Assembly: GCA_019426215.1 (NCBI GenBank)
Contig: CM033393.1
Span: 52,144,645-52,208,644, forward strand
Source: Buddleja alternifolia
Lineage: Eukaryota > Streptophyta > Magnoliopsida > Lamiales > Scrophulariaceae
Reading direction: 5' to 3'
Length of the DNA stretch: 64,000 nt
The notes under the pieces were generated by a model. That model saw only the letters and a program-made list of their open reading frames with translations, made no database searches and was not told the origin of the DNA. The translations under genes and the position numbers were made by a program. Shown piece by piece: positions 37,628-50,881 of the stretch. Each line of letters starts with the position of its first letter. Position 1 is the first letter of the stretch.

Positions 37628-37878
37628 CAAATGAAATATGTAGTTTTTTCCGAGTCGCTACCCTTAAAGTGTGTATTGGGTAAATCTCGCTCATGTGCAA
37701 TAACTTGCAAATCACACAAAAGAGATAAATCGGTTTAGGTTGCCCATAACTAACAGGTTCACAGCAGAGGATATCAATAGACATTTTTTCAAAAGGAATC
37801 GAACTCGTGCTCTAAAATATAAGACTCAATTGTCCGACCAATTCTGGTGGGTGTTGCCCCCAAATGAAATATGTAGTT
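37628..37878 (-). mobile_element. tRNA-derived SINE with perfect 18-bp target-site duplication
   Basis: The body is 37646-37860 on the minus strand, flanked by caaatgaaatatgtagtt at 37628-37645 and 37861-37878 without mismatch. Read on the minus strand it has box A-like AATTGGTCGGACAATTGAG, box B GAGTTCGATTCC and a short A tail. The 3' part (gagcgagatttaccc, gggtagcgactcgg) resembles the end of the widespread Au-type SINEs. That last link is from memory. Confidence 0.88.
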
Positions 37879-39769
37879 AGATTATTTTTTTTTTAAAAAT
37901 CTAAGTAAATTCGAATATTGCATAATTAACTTGACGGAAAATGGACCACAGAGAAATGAATAGGCTACGGCTATGGTCAAAGTGTCATTAGTGGGGAAAG
38001 GAAATTAAAAAAGAGACAGTAAAACTGCAAAAGCAGAGTGCAAGAGAGAGAGAGAAAGAGGAGGAAATCCAGGTGAAGCGACTCTTTATAAGTTGCTTGT
38101 AGATAAATGCTTCTCTATAAACAATCAATCAAATCGTCTTCGCCTTTTACAGCAGTAATTACAATACTTCTGTACTGTATTCTCTTCTCTTACCTGAAAA
38201 CTCTTACAGCCATTAGGATTAAATTGTGGCGTAAATTGCTGACTTACAGCCTTTAGTTTTAGTCAAAGTAGTAGGTCCCACTATTATTATTGTCACTGTC
38301 ACTGCAATAAATTTCTCAAGTTTTCATCCCATAATCCTTACATAATCAGACTTGCTATCATGACTAACACGATTTTTTGTTGCCCAAACACCAATTCTAA
38401 GCAACCATTTACTGCAATTAATTTCTTCTTTTTCTTTTTTACTCCACGGGATCAACGTATGAATTAGATTTTGGAAAATTATGATGTTGGAAAGAGTTCC
38501 TTGAGTATGGGATATGCATAACTTATGTCTTACGGCTCCCACTAATTTTCCATATTTAAATTAGTATTGACTATTGACTACTGTACTCTATAATTGAGCT
38601 AGAACTTTTTATTATTTATTATACTTAAAACTCAATTTTTGTAATGCATATATCTAATTTAAATAATTAATCAAACGTAAGCAATTTTTGCTAGGCGCTA
38701 AGTGCAACACAACGTAAATAACTTTCAAAATTCGAGACATCTCAATTAAAGGAGCTAAAATTGGATGGTATATGTTGAGGGACGACCCAATTCCAAGTGT
38801 CTTGTTGGTTCCAACTTCCGAGGCTGTCCAAGTGAATCTTGTTAAACCCATGAAAAAAACTTGAAATTTGGATTTTGAAAAGATATCCAAAATAACATAG
38901 ATGGGTGCATTCATTAATCTTTGGAAACGCTGTCTTGCACATAACGATGATGTTTTGAATTATTATTATTGTGAATATCGTACTTCAATCATCTAATCTT
39001 TGTACAATTGTTTCCCAATCAAATTGTGGTATTGTGTTGGTTTGTCTACCATAAAGATGTTTTTGTTTTGAGAGGGATTGCTTATTAATTCTGCAACCAT
39101 AAACATTCCATTTCTCAAGTTAACAATGAAAACGTAATTAATCATGTTAAGAAATCATGTGAAACTAACATGGGTGTGGGGACGAAGTTGTTTTTCCTCT
39201 TTCCTAGTACTAAGTTTGATGTTTAAAGATTATGTCCTGCTAACCACTTACTGATTCCTTAACCCTAACTAAATAGCTGCGTTTAGTGGAAGCAAAACCA
39301 CATTCTTGCCTCACTTTGGAAATCTTTTTAGATACATTTTAGTTGCATTTCAAGGGTGTTTCATAAAAAAGATGAATATTGCTTACATAATTGTTTTTAA
39401 GATGAACTAAGTAACCATGATTACTTTGATAACATATTATTTTGACCAAGTGTTTGCAAATTAACCTACATCTGACTTGTAGTTGACCCAACACATTGTA
39501 GTACTTTGGATTGGACTCTAGTGCAATCCCACTAGTGAAGATGATATACCCAAGCCCAATACAACAGACCAAATTCTACTTATGTTATCTTCCTCGAACT
39601 CGAAGACTTCACAATTTTCTGCTTTGGAGGAGTTGAAAACAATTTTACACTTGGGACTCCAAGTTCCTATGGCTTGGGCCTTTAAGTTTCTATCGTCTGG
39701 GCCTGAAGTGGAGTTGTGCATGTATTTAACAATAACGAAGTTATATGACCATTATCAATGAAGGGAAGT
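37879..39769. other. gene-poor DNA, nothing recognised
   Basis: AT-rich with several short minus-strand ORFs (for example 38654-38914 and 39518-39721) that have no recognisable domain and no splice continuity. Confidence 0.4.
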
Positions 39770-40080
39770 GGTATTGGGAGGCTTGGAAATTCATTGATGA
39801 AGCCTCATTCTCTCATCACTGTTTTGATATAATAACCTAAATTAGAGAGCTGCTACAACGCAATTGGCAAGTTCAAATTAACCATATTGCGAGAGAGGCA
39901 AATTAAATAGCTGACAAGTTAGTTAAGACAGGTTGGAAACAAGACTTCGCAATGATATATAGTCCGGATGAAACGCTACAACACCTATATGAGCAGATCT
40001 TTTAGGCGTTGAGTGGCCTAGGCAAACAACTATTAGTCCAGCTTTGTCGGACTAGGTTATTAGAGTAGCCCCTTCTTTTG
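39770..40080 (+). pseudogene. Relic of a LINE-type RNase H domain
   Basis: Interrupted plus-strand reading frames give EAWKFIDEAS, then NWQVQINHIAREAN followed by a stop and IADKLVKTGWKQD. The REAN-(x)-ADxLVKxG pattern is the C-terminal signature of the RNase H domain in plant L1-type retrotransposons. At least two in-frame stops and the lack of upstream reverse transcriptase mark it as a decayed 3' fragment. Confidence 0.6.
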
Positions 40081-40102
40081 GAGACGATAAATAAAATAAA
40101 AT

Positions 40103-40245
40103 GAAGGGAAGTGGTATCAGTAGGTTCTGGGTTCAATTCCAATTTGTCACAAGTTGTGAAGTCTTATAGAGTCTGTGTGGCCTGTGATTACAAATTATCG
40201 ATCCGAGCTTGTTGAGTCGAGGTATTCCCTTCTTCTATAATTTTT
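40103..40245 (+). mobile_element. SINE fragment related to the copy at 22.7 kb
   Basis: A box B-like GGGTTCAATTCC (40129-40140) is followed by gtcttatagagtctgtgtgg and gatccgagcttgttgagtcg...attcccttcttcta. This matches the order of blocks in the SINE at 22741-22928. The 5' end appears truncated next to the LINE relic. Confidence 0.5.
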
Positions 40246-41242
40246 TTAAAAAGAGGCATATGACCATTGAATGTACTTACTCTGAGTTTAATTTCTCATG
40301 ATAATCAGTAATTTTAATGTGAAAACAATAATCATTCGTGAATATTGACACATATGTAATCTTTACATGAACAATAAATTTTAAAAGTGATTACTGTGCA
40401 AGTAATACCTTGACGGTTCCCATTCAGGTAGGCAATCTTCTGCTTTGCTTTTCAACAATCCCACATTTTTGAAAGTCAACGCCTTGACAAATCCCGAGCA
40501 TGATTAATCAAATTACAATTTGTGTTAACTAAATTATTAATACATGCAAGACTGACAGCTATCAGTTGCCTTTGTAGAAAAATCTTATATGCCCTGCCAC
40601 TAATTTTATGCACAATCACACGCATAAATCGTAACAAACTTTCAAGTGTATGCTTTAATTGACTTGAATTAAGAAGTTTATAGTTTATTCTCTAATTATA
40701 TAAGTATATTGAAGATTCTTCTGCATTATAAGTTATGCTATATTGAAGTTTTTGGTGGTTATAATGAAAAAAAGATATTTGATTTTTCTTACAAATGTAC
40801 CTTTCAGAGATAGATTAATCAACAATTAATTTTCAACTAAGCAATAAAGAATCATTGCAAATTAATCTTTGATCCTACGTAATTAAACAATAACTTGCAG
40901 AAATGATAATATACAATGGATGTTGACCATTCTGATCATGACAACACCAACGTGTTTCAATAGATTTTGTTCTTTTGCTTGTAGTAAATTGGTGGTTTGG
41001 AAATGTTAGCACTGAATTCAATCATCAATGTAACATAATATGATAATACTACTACCATTTTTACAACATCCTAAAAATTGACAGCTTAGTCAGCAGTCAA
41101 CATTCAGCACAACATTAAAAATATTTACATTTATAAGGATAAGATATATATATATATTAATAATGAGGTTGTCAAAAGTCTGATCATGTAAAATGTGGAT
41201 TAATAATATAGGAATAGGATTATAGGAGTAGTATATATAGGG
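40246..41242. other. gene-poor DNA, nothing recognised
   Basis: AT-rich, no gene or clear repeat. Confidence 0.4.
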
Positions 41243-41401
41243 CAGAAGGTGGGAAAATTTTATGTTGGGCCGAGACCAGCCAGGACCGTTGGATCCCCCC
41301 ACATGGGGGGTTAAATGGGATTTTGACCCCCTGTTGGGGGAATCCAACGACTGAGCTGGGCCGATGATCTCGGCTCAGCATAGAACAGCCCCAGAAGGTG
41401 G
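41243..41401. mobile_element. Small GC-rich MITE with 10-bp target-site duplication
   Basis: The body is 41253-41391 (139 bp), flanked by cagaaggtgg at 41243-41252 and 41392-41401. Left end ttttatgttgggccgag pairs with the reverse complement of the right end, ttctatgctgagccgag. Inner arms cgttggatcccccc and gggggaatccaacg also pair. A duplication of 9-10 bp points to a Mutator-like origin. It is conspicuously GC-rich in AT-rich surroundings. Confidence 0.75.
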
Positions 41402-42055
41402 AGGGATTGGGATAGATGAAACGTGACGTGATCCACCGTCGTTTTGGTCAAATTTCAAACGCAATTCGCAAGCCATGATAATTGCCCTTTCTGTAATCTT
41501 CCGCTTATCTCAGCAATCTTTGACTTTTGACTCTTCCATTTCCTATCCTCTCTCATTCTTTCTCTGCATCTGTTTCTCTTTCTTTCTTGAGCTTTAACAA
41601 ACACACACATGTCTTGTGTATGATTATCGGGTGTAAATTTGCCTAAACCCTAGTATTTCTTGTCATTATAACTTATATTGACTACCATATAATCTCTTAA
41701 ACAAATAATCCAATGCTAATATATCAATGATTGTTTTGATATAATTTTTAATTGACCAACTAAATAAAAGAGCACGAGATTTAAACCAATATGGAATCAT
41801 GTTATTACCAACATCTTAGCGCAGTTGAACACAATAATACTACAAATCAAATATTGCACTTTCAAATCAAATTAGATGGAGTTTGCAGATTGAAATTCAT
41901 CGTAACTTCCCTGTACATGCTCCTTTTTATTTTTATTTTTTCTAAAAGCGATTATATTTATATCAATTACAAGAGAATATATATACAAGTAAGTATCATT
42001 AATAATTTTTATTACAAACCACATCAATTAAAAATTATCATATAGATAGAGAAAA

Positions 42056-42140
42056 CAACTCACGTACACCAATAAAATTCAAACTCGTGACTTTTTGGTT
42101 GTGGGACCTCAATCTTGACCAATTAGGTCAGACCTCATCG
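42056..42140 (-). mobile_element. Possible SINE fragment
   Basis: The minus strand reads ctaattggtcaagattgagg followed by gtcacgagtttgaat, similar in layout to box A and box B of the SINE at 37646-37860. Both ends are unclear. Confidence 0.35.
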
Positions 42141-45100
42141 ATCTTGTACATGTTCATTCTAAATGCATGATATATACATGTGTAAATTTTAGTATAATTG
42201 TATTATTTGTTCATCGATATTCTTACATGAACGAATTATTATATAAATTTAATATTTATATTTAAGGAGTTGATATTAGAATTTCAAATGTACTATATCA
42301 CACTTAAAAAGTAGAATTAACATATTTTATTTGTACTAGTAAACAATACGTGCGTTGCACATCAATCATATGATCTCGTTAAAATAACTCATATACATAG
42401 ATATTGTTCAACTTGGTAAATCTAAAACTTAAACAATAATTTAATTAATGAATTACTAAATATTAATTAATAAACTATAATTATTTAAAAAAACAAATAT
42501 TGATTGACATGAAAGGTTGAATAAATATTTGAAGAAGCTAAGTTAACTTATTTATTCTCCATCGTTGGATCATTGATGATCAACCTTAAGATAAAAAAAA
42601 TAATTTTAAAAATACTAAAATATCAGAAAAAATAAGGAAAAAATAAGAAAAAAAAATAAACCTTGTGAAATTCAGAAAAACATCATGTGTTGTATTTTAA
42701 TTATACTATTGATGCAATAAAAATATAGTTGATGCAATGTCAAAATGAATGAGTTGAATAGATAAAATAAAATTTACCATTCAACAAATTAAATAAGGAG
42801 GATAGTTGGATAAATAAAAATAAAGATGTGTGTGAGTCATCATGAAGTGAAAGTGACAAATATTGAATTACAACAAAAGACACCAATATATATCCCAAGA
42901 CCATGAAGGAAGAACGGTTACTCTTTCTTTTTTTGCATTATTACTATTATTTATTAATATTGATAGTTAAATAATAATAAAAATGATGCCTGAATTGTAA
43001 AGCTTTCCCAAGTCTTTCTTGGTAAGTTATTTTTTGTATGATTTTTGTAATGATATTCAATTTTCTCAATCAACGTAATATTCATATCATTAATTAAAAA
43101 ATAGAATGTTAACAATAATATTCATATAAATTTATTCGTTGCAAGTTCAAACAGATTAAACTTTTTATCTTCTTCTTTTCTCTTGATGAATAAACTATAG
43201 TGTATACAAAAATACGATTCAAACAGGTTAAAAACTCCCAAAGTTATCAGGGGGTTTGCTTCATCAAAGAATAAAATAAATGAGATAATTAATAATATAA
43301 CTCATCTTAAAAATAACTAATTTGGAGTCCTTCAAAGAAACGAATTGTAACAATCATGAGCTTAAACTACAACAGTGTTATGTTTTAACTCAGTGCAAAA
43401 TTAGTGATATACATTTTATCATTTTAGGATTTTTTGTTAAACATTTTATCATTTTAGAATAATTAGAAGATATTGTATCTTTGCAACAAATGCAATGTAG
43501 GAGGAGTTTGAATGTTCGATGGTTTAAACGTGATTCCATTATAGAGTCCTATTGTAACTATATACTTCATTATTGTAGATACTCAAAATAGGGGTCTCCT
43601 TGGTTGAGTTCGGGCATTTTTACGAAAAAAGTTAAACACGACCAGACATGTGCGAGTTGACAAAATATCAAACTAATAAATAATTATCCTTTTCAAACTG
43701 AGTGGTTTGAGTTGGGAGTTCAAGGTTTTTCGTGGACGGATTGGAGGATATTTGAATCTTCATTATAGCTCCTACAACTTATTTATAGTTACAAGTAATA
43801 AGGAATAAACTAAAGAACATAACTATTATTATAGATTTAATTGAAAAAAATTGAGTAGGTGAGATAAAAAACAACAACAAATAGATATTACTAAATAAAA
43901 AATGTATTATCATGATTTGTAATGAGTAAAAACTCTCAAATATTATAAATACAATTTGCTATATAAATTCATCATACGTATATGTTTGTTTTCTTTGTTA
44001 CGAAATCAAAATTTTTGTTCAAATAAAATAAAAACAAGTTCTCAAACATGATACTCAATTTTTTATCCAAATCAACCTAATAAAATATAATTGGGTTATA
44101 TGAATATGAATGAAACCATTCTTGTTAGAAAGTAGCCTATACTGCTACAGAAAAAATTCCTTTGGTATGTATGTACTTTTTTGAAATTCTATATATAGCA
44201 GTTGGGTTGCGAGTTACAATTGTTAAACTCACTATTCAACCCGAAAGTGGTGGGTATATCAAATTGTCCATATTACTTAAAAAATGTAAATCTGTATTTT
44301 TCAGACGAATCGACTCGATTTTAGCAATTCGGGAGGATTTATGTACACTTCTAATTCAAATTTATTTTTGATTTTTTTACCATTGAAAATCGAATTACAT
44401 ATTTTAGGTACGTCAAAAGTTCCAAAATTTTTATATCATCATAATTAGGATTCCAGAATTTGTGCCAAATGAGCTGCCAAACTTAAATTTGTGTTTGGCT
44501 TTTTCATTCATATCTATCTTAACTTAAAAATAAATAAATATGAGTTTGTTTGTGACTTGTGGTAACGTATGTGTACATGTTAAAGATATTTGATTTCCTA
44601 TATTTTTTTTTAATAAATAAATATATAGGATAATCTTATCTAGGTGTAATTTCATTGTAAAGTCCTAATTTAATTATACTTCTTATTGTTGTAGATTTAT
44701 GAAACTTGTTTTTATTATTTGTTTTGGACTCTTTTGCCATTAAAAAATTGAATTCTATAGGAATATTTTAGGTATTTCAAAAATATCAAAAAATTAACTC
44801 GTAAATGTCAAAAAATCAACTCATACTTTTATAATAGAAAATAAAATAAAACAGAAGAATAGATAAACAACAAAATTTGATCACACCTCTACTTCTCCAC
44901 AAATTGTTTCTATATATCGATGAAATTCTACTATAACTCCATCCAACAAAGAATTCCACTTGATATGAGACAAGTTTGACCATCTTTTAGGTCACCCTCA
45001 GGAGGGCAAATCAGTCAATACACTCATGAGATTGGATCTTTTTCTTTCCCATACATACAAGACCAATAAAAAGGAAATTTCATCGCACACAACACAAACA

Positions 45101-45642
45101 TATCATAACATAACGCTTCTCGCACGCGGTTGAAAGCTTGGAAAAAGGTTTAAACTCTCACTCCAACAATCTCTTGCCACGAGTGAAAGGAAAATGTACC
45201 GCCGTCTATGGTCAGGTATATTGAAAAGGTAATTTTTAATCGGCGACATCAGTTCACACTGGACGGGATTGGAGAAAAGGGAAAAGCAGCGAAGATTTCA
45301 GTCTTAACCGGAACGAAATTACGTAACAGGACATTGGGGATATAATATAAGAGAGGTCAGGTCAGTCACTATAACAGCAGCGTTGCCTTTTTGATTTCGG
45401 CGCATAACGTTAGAATTTTCTATTCTCATTTTTCCTCTCACCAAATCAACTTTTTTTTCTTTTTTTTAATCTTTAACCTCTCTACTGTTCTTCGATCCTT
45501 TTGTTAGAATTGGATGCTAATTAGACTCCTCTTCTTTGTTGATTTTGAGTTAATTTGTGGTTCGATTATTTTTTCCCCCAAAAATAAAGTGCGATTGAAG
45601 ATAAAGTTTGGAGTTGAGTTGATATAGCAGCAGTCTTGGGAG
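42141..45642. other. gene-poor DNA and promoter of the BAR-like gene
   Basis: About 3.2 kb of AT-rich DNA without recognised features. The last ~500 bp become GC-richer and pyrimidine-rich, consistent with promoter and 5' UTR of the gene starting at 45643. Confidence 0.4.
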
Positions 45643-48600
45643 ATGAAATCGCCTTTGGGGAAGCTGAGAAAATTCGCGCTGAATAAGAGCGAACCCAAGG
45701 AAAACTGGGATCAACATATTTCGGTGCATATAGATGGCTTAACTCAAGCAGCAAAGGTGGATCTTATTTAATTTTTATTCTTTTCTTTTTAATTAATATT
45801 GTTTTTGACTTGTGCTTTAGTTCTACTGCATCTCAATTTGTTTTGCGAAGTTTTAGGGAATTGAGGTCCTTTGGACAATTTAATGATCTATTAATTTTGA
45901 AGCCAATGCTGAAGGCTCAGTTCATTAAGTTGGGGGTTTTGTGCTATTGTCCTTAGATAGTACTTTTTGGGCGAATTTTGACATCATATTCAGAAATTGT
46001 AAAGTGAAAGAACAGAAATTTCCAACTAAATGGGTTTTTTTTCCCTCTATTTAATTCAGTAGCCAAACTTCAGATATATTGAGGTAATTGGAATCGATTT
46101 TGTCAGGTAGAATTGCTGACATGAAAAGCATTATTTTGCTTCTTTTTTTTTTTTGGTCATGTCGATATTGTGTGCCCGACCTTAGTTGTTATTATTGCAA
46201 CTGTTTGTTGTAAATACGGGCTAATTTGATTAGTCTGCCAAATATTATCCGCGTCTTTTTGCTTCTTGCAGTGTGACTATGTCTTGTTTGCTGCATTTGT
46301 TTGCAGGATATGAAAGACATGAGAACATGCTATGATGGCTTACTTTCTGCGGCCGCTGCTACAGCAAATAGTGCTTATGGTACTTGTTTGATGTGCTATG
46401 ATATCTGAAGTTGAATTTCTAGATGTTGAATTCTCATTTTGGAGGATAAAAAGTTTGAAACTAGACTTGCTGATATTTTTATGAAGATGCTCAAGGATTG
46501 ATATATGTGCTGTCTCGTGTTAAAGTTCTCGAGAATTAATTTGTCTTCTGAAACCTAACTGCATCCTCTAGAAGTTTATGCCCTTTTGAAAATATTTCCA
46601 ATTGTTCAGAAAATCAGTTATGCTAGTTTTGATCTTTGTTGCATGTACTTACAATCATTTGACGGAAGAATTCACTGTAAATGAGGAATGTAACTTGGAA
46701 TTTCCCCTTTCAGAGTTCTCGGAGTCATTGCTGGAGATGGGGAATTGTCTAATGGAGAAAACTGCAATGCATGACAATGGAGAAAGTGGTATGTGAGCTA
46801 GTTTCTTCTTCTCCTTTTTTTTTCCCCTTAGTTTTGCCTTTTGTCTGTATGTAACTGGATAGGGTTTCCTTTTACTGCTAATTTTTTGGAAAGCAAGTTA
46901 ACTGCCATAATGTTCTCCTACTATGCAGGAGGAGCATTATCAATGCTGGGAAAAGTGCAGCTTGAACTTCAAAAACTAGTTGATAGCTATGTCAGTGTTT
47001 ATTGTCGTGCCATTTTTATAGTATTTGACACATATACCAGAGAACTTGATCATAACTAGCTACTCTTTATTTTCCAGCGGTCTCATATTGTCATGACAAT
47101 TACAAACCCATCAGAGTCTCTTCTAAGTGAGCTTCGGAAAGTGGAGGTTTGGACGTCAAATACTAGCATATTTATTTTCTTTTATGAAGTTCTGTTTTGA
47201 ACCTCAAACGTTTAATTTTATCATGTGCTAAGATGTTACTGTGATAATGGATGATTCGTTCTAGTTCTGATTTATGCACGACTCATATACCTCTGCTGGA
47301 TAGAGAATGACGTTTATAGACTTGATGGTATGGTATGGACGTATTGTATGCCAGACCGGGGATAGTTTTACTTCATTTGACTACCGATATGCTCCTGTAA
47401 TCAGTAACCTTACAAATAATTTAAACTTGACTGTGAAACTTGTGGTAATTTTATTATTGACATGATGTGACTACATAGCATTTAAAAGTATAAATTGGCT
47501 AGAAACTCTGAGAGTGAAACTTGTGAAGATTATTTATGTTCAAAAAAAAAATTGTGAAGATGATTTGAACTGTATCAATATTAAATACAATAGAAACGAA
47601 CCAGGGTGTGACCTATATTCAATCTGAATTCGGACCATGAACACTATTGTTGGTTAAGCACAGTAAAATCAGAAAACCTCGGTGCTGTTGGTGATAACTG
47701 CATTATTATTTGAACTGTTTGTGATGCTGTAACCTAGTTAATGTTATTTTAGCTCCATTGCATGTCACTACTTGAGGGAAAAAACTGGAAAACAAACTTC
47801 CCCCAACTCACCCCGACCCACCCACCCATCTTCCTTAATCACTCAGATAATGCATAAAGAGGTTTGTTTGATTTCTCACTAGGACACTCTCAGTACTTAA
47901 ATGGTAAAATCATGTTGGTGATATCTTATTGGAATCTTGTAGTAATTCGTGGATTTCCCCTATTTGATGGTGCATTAGTTTAATTCCATTCTTCTTGATG
48001 ATATATTTTTCTGATGCAGGAGATGAAATTGCAATGCGATGAGAAAAGGTATATGCTTTTTTCATATTTCTGGATATTCATCCTTGTGTTTACTATTGAT
48101 TGCATGCATGAATTACAGAGAGATGTTTGAATACATGGTGGGACAATTTAGAGAAAAAGGAAAGTCGAGACATGGTAAAGGGGAGACTTTCACCCCACAA
48201 CAATTGCAGGCTGTTAGTGAAGAATATGATGACGCTGCAAGACTCTGCGTTTTTCGTGTAGAATCATTGAAGCAAGGGCAAAGTCGCAGTTTATTAACGC
48301 AGGCAGCTCGTCACCATGCAGCACAGGTTTTCTTGTACTTTCATGATTTCAAGTTTGGCATCCTTTGCCATAATCTATTTCAAATTTCATGATTTTTCAT
48401 TTACTTTTTGAAAACAGTTAAATTTTTTCCGCAAAGGACTTCAATCTCTGGAAGCAGTCGAACCACATATTAAAAATGTTGCAGATAAGCAACACATTGA
48501 TTACGAGCTATATGAACTGATTGAAGGAGGAGAAGGTGATGGTGAAGGCTACAGTTTTGAGACTAATAATGATGGAGAATTAAGTTTTGACTATAGACAA

Positions 48601-50881
48601 AACAAGCTGGAGCCAGATAACGCAAGCGCATTGAGGAACACAATGGAGGTGAGTGTTGTTTGCTAGTTGTTTGGATTTGGTTTCTAAATTGAGCCTTCTC
48701 AGTTTACAGTCTTGTATACAAATTATTGTATTGACTTGGTCATTGTGATTTTTCTTAGTAGAGAGTTATTCATTCCAAAACTTTTTTTCTTCTACTGGTA
48801 AATATAAGTTTTATCTGTTTTCTTTGGGCTCTAACTGCTAAAGCATTTCATACTAAGAACTGTAAGACTATTTTTGATACAAGGATTTGGCGAGGAAAAA
48901 CAAAGAAAATGTCAGGGCAACAATTTTGCTTGTTTGGTTATAGGGTAAACACTATGAGAAAGGAAACTTGAGTGAAAATACGAATTTCCTTGCAAAATAG
49001 TATTTTTGCCTGTTTGGTTATAGGTAAACACTATGAGAAAGGAAACTTGAGTGAAAATACGAATTTCCTTGCAAAATAGTATTTTTGCCTGTTTGGTTAT
49101 AGGTAAACACTATGAGAAAGGAAACTTGAGTGAAAATACGAATTTCCTTGCAAAATAATATTGGTATCAGGTGTATATGACGGTATAAAAGAAATTATAA
49201 TGCTTAATTCAGTCATTTCGGCACTTAGCATTTTTGATTAGCTATGGCCTGTGGGTTTGTTTTCTTTATTCAGTTTGCCCTTTCAGTTTATGTCCTATAG
49301 CGATGCGTCAATTTGGCATTGTAGTTAACATGTCTTGTTTCTGGAATTTGCAGGTGGATCCTTTGGGTACTGTAAGTACACAAGCATCGAAGATAAAAGA
49401 TGTTGACATACAGATAAACATTGGCAAAAACCAAGATGAGCAAATACTTAGTCAACAACGTCGAGTTGCCAGTCATTCTGCTCCGATCTATGCAGAGAAG
49501 TTTGACCCTTCTGACAGAATTAGAGAAATGCGAACCGCTGTGCAGAAACTCAATACACATGTGCTGCCCACTCCGGATGATGCCCGGGGTTCAATTGCAA
49601 GTAATCCTACTCCCCCCTCAAGTACTTTACTACCTACTGGGAGCTCCAAAAATCTGTGGCACTCATCCCCACTGGACATCGAGAAGCAAAAAAAAATGAT
49701 AGATGACCATTTATCTGTGCGCAATTCTTCAAAATCTCAAATAGCAGTTGAAGACAACAGCAAGAACAAACACTTTCTCCCACTACCTCGTCCTCAAGCT
49801 GGGGGAGCTGCTGTCCCACAATTTGATACACAGAGTGGATTTGATACCCAAAAAATTAAAAGACAAGCTTTCTCTGGTCCATTAGCAAGCAACCCATCAT
49901 CTAACAAGCCCCTCTTGCATACCAGTGGACCAATTAGCTCCACTGAACTACCTCAATCAAATTCTGGATTACTTACTCGTGTATCTGGTCCTCAGCTGCC
50001 TTCGTCTCTGAATGTGTCTAACAATGCTTCACCTTCCCTTGTATCATCACCAAAAATAAGTGAGCTTCATGAGCTCCCAAGGCCTCCTGATTCTTTGGTT
50101 TCCAAGCCCAGAAGGTCTATGGGGGCTCTCGGGCACTCTGCTCCCTTAGGCAATATAAATCATCGAGAAGTATCTCCGACAAATAGAGTTCGACAGTCAA
50201 AAGAAGGGTCTCCACTTCCACTTCCACAACTAACTGTTTCTCGAAGTTTCTCCATCCCCTCTAGTAGTCAGAGAGCAATGGCTTTACATTCAGGAAAGCT
50301 ATTGGAATGTTCTCAAGTTGTGCAGAAGGCTGAAGACATTGCCTCTCCTCCATTAACACCTATTTCCTTATCAAACATGAAGTCACCAAACTCTGGACAA
50401 ATAAGAGGTAAAGTGAATTCTGTAGTTATAATAGTTAGCTCTTCTGCATAGATGTTATTTATTTGACTGATTCTCATGTGAAGTGATGATTTTATCAAGT
50501 TAACCAGGACCTCATACCCACCCCCCCCCCCCCCCCCCAAAAAAAAAAAAAAAAACAAAACAAATGAAGCTCTTGTTGATTATGCTCCAATTTGGGTTTT
50601 ATGTGTCGTTCTCTATATTTCTCTCTTCCCTTGTGGGGAAGAAATGGAGGGTGTGGAAAGCTATGATGCTGTAGGTATTCAGCGATGACATACTTTCTGT
50701 AATATATGGATCATTTAAGAAGACTAGGTTCCTTGATATTTGCCTTGCATATAGAAGTTAGCGGTTGCGCAATTTTTTCTTGACCTAATGAGATAATTTT
50801 TTATTTATTTATGAGACATATTCTTATCATGTCATCTTCTGAATCCAAATCTGAACGTCAGTGGATGCAGGTAGGAGCTGA
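45643..50881 (+). CDS. BAR-domain-like protein with Ser/Pro-rich tail (At2g33490/At3g26910/At5g41100 family)
   Basis: Ten exons: 45643-45756, 46307-46379, 46714-46788, 46929-46990, 47078-47146, 48020-48048, 48119-48326, 48418-48648, 49354-50407, 50871-50881, giving 641 residues. The last exon, only 11 nt (encoding GRS-stop after the split Gly), is the least certain; without it the frame reads on to a stop at 50451. The N-terminal ~250 residues are helical and match the order of a BAR-like membrane-curving fold: LRKFALNKSE, MKDMRTCYDGLLSAAAATAN, FSESLLEMGNCL, VQLELQKLVDSY, EMFEYMV and TQAARHHAAQLNFF. From exon 9 on the protein is Ser/Pro-rich and disordered, which is why Arabidopsis relatives are labelled hydroxyproline-rich glycoproteins. 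No signal peptide is visible, so a cytosolic membrane-associated role is more likely than a cell-wall one. Intron 8 carries a 79-bp triplication. Confidence 0.9.
48925..49163 (+). repeat. 79-bp tandem triplication in intron 8 of the BAR-like gene
   Basis: Three near-identical units follow each other, with tgtttggttatag at 48931, 49011 and 49090. Each unit contains ttatag/gtaaac, an acceptor-like AG directly joined to a donor-like GT. Copies differ by very few bases, so the expansion is recent or maintained. Confidence 0.9.
50521..50555. repeat. C-run followed by A-run
   Basis: About 18 cytosines followed by about 17 adenines inside the last intron of the BAR-like gene. Run lengths may include sequencing error. 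Confidence 0.8.

Noticed and set aside
38654..39721. Several minus-strand ORFs of 66-86 codons
   Set aside because: They have no domain and no splice partners, and they lie in AT-rich DNA near a LINE relic. Probably chance.
42335..42365. Motif acgtgcgttgcac, seen near ends of repeats in many plants
   Set aside because: I could not find a matching partner end or target duplication, so no element is called.
49234..49353. In-frame extension upstream of BAR-like exon 9
   Set aside because: It is open by chance. A clear acceptor (tttgcag) at 49353 and phase match with exon 8 place it in the intron.
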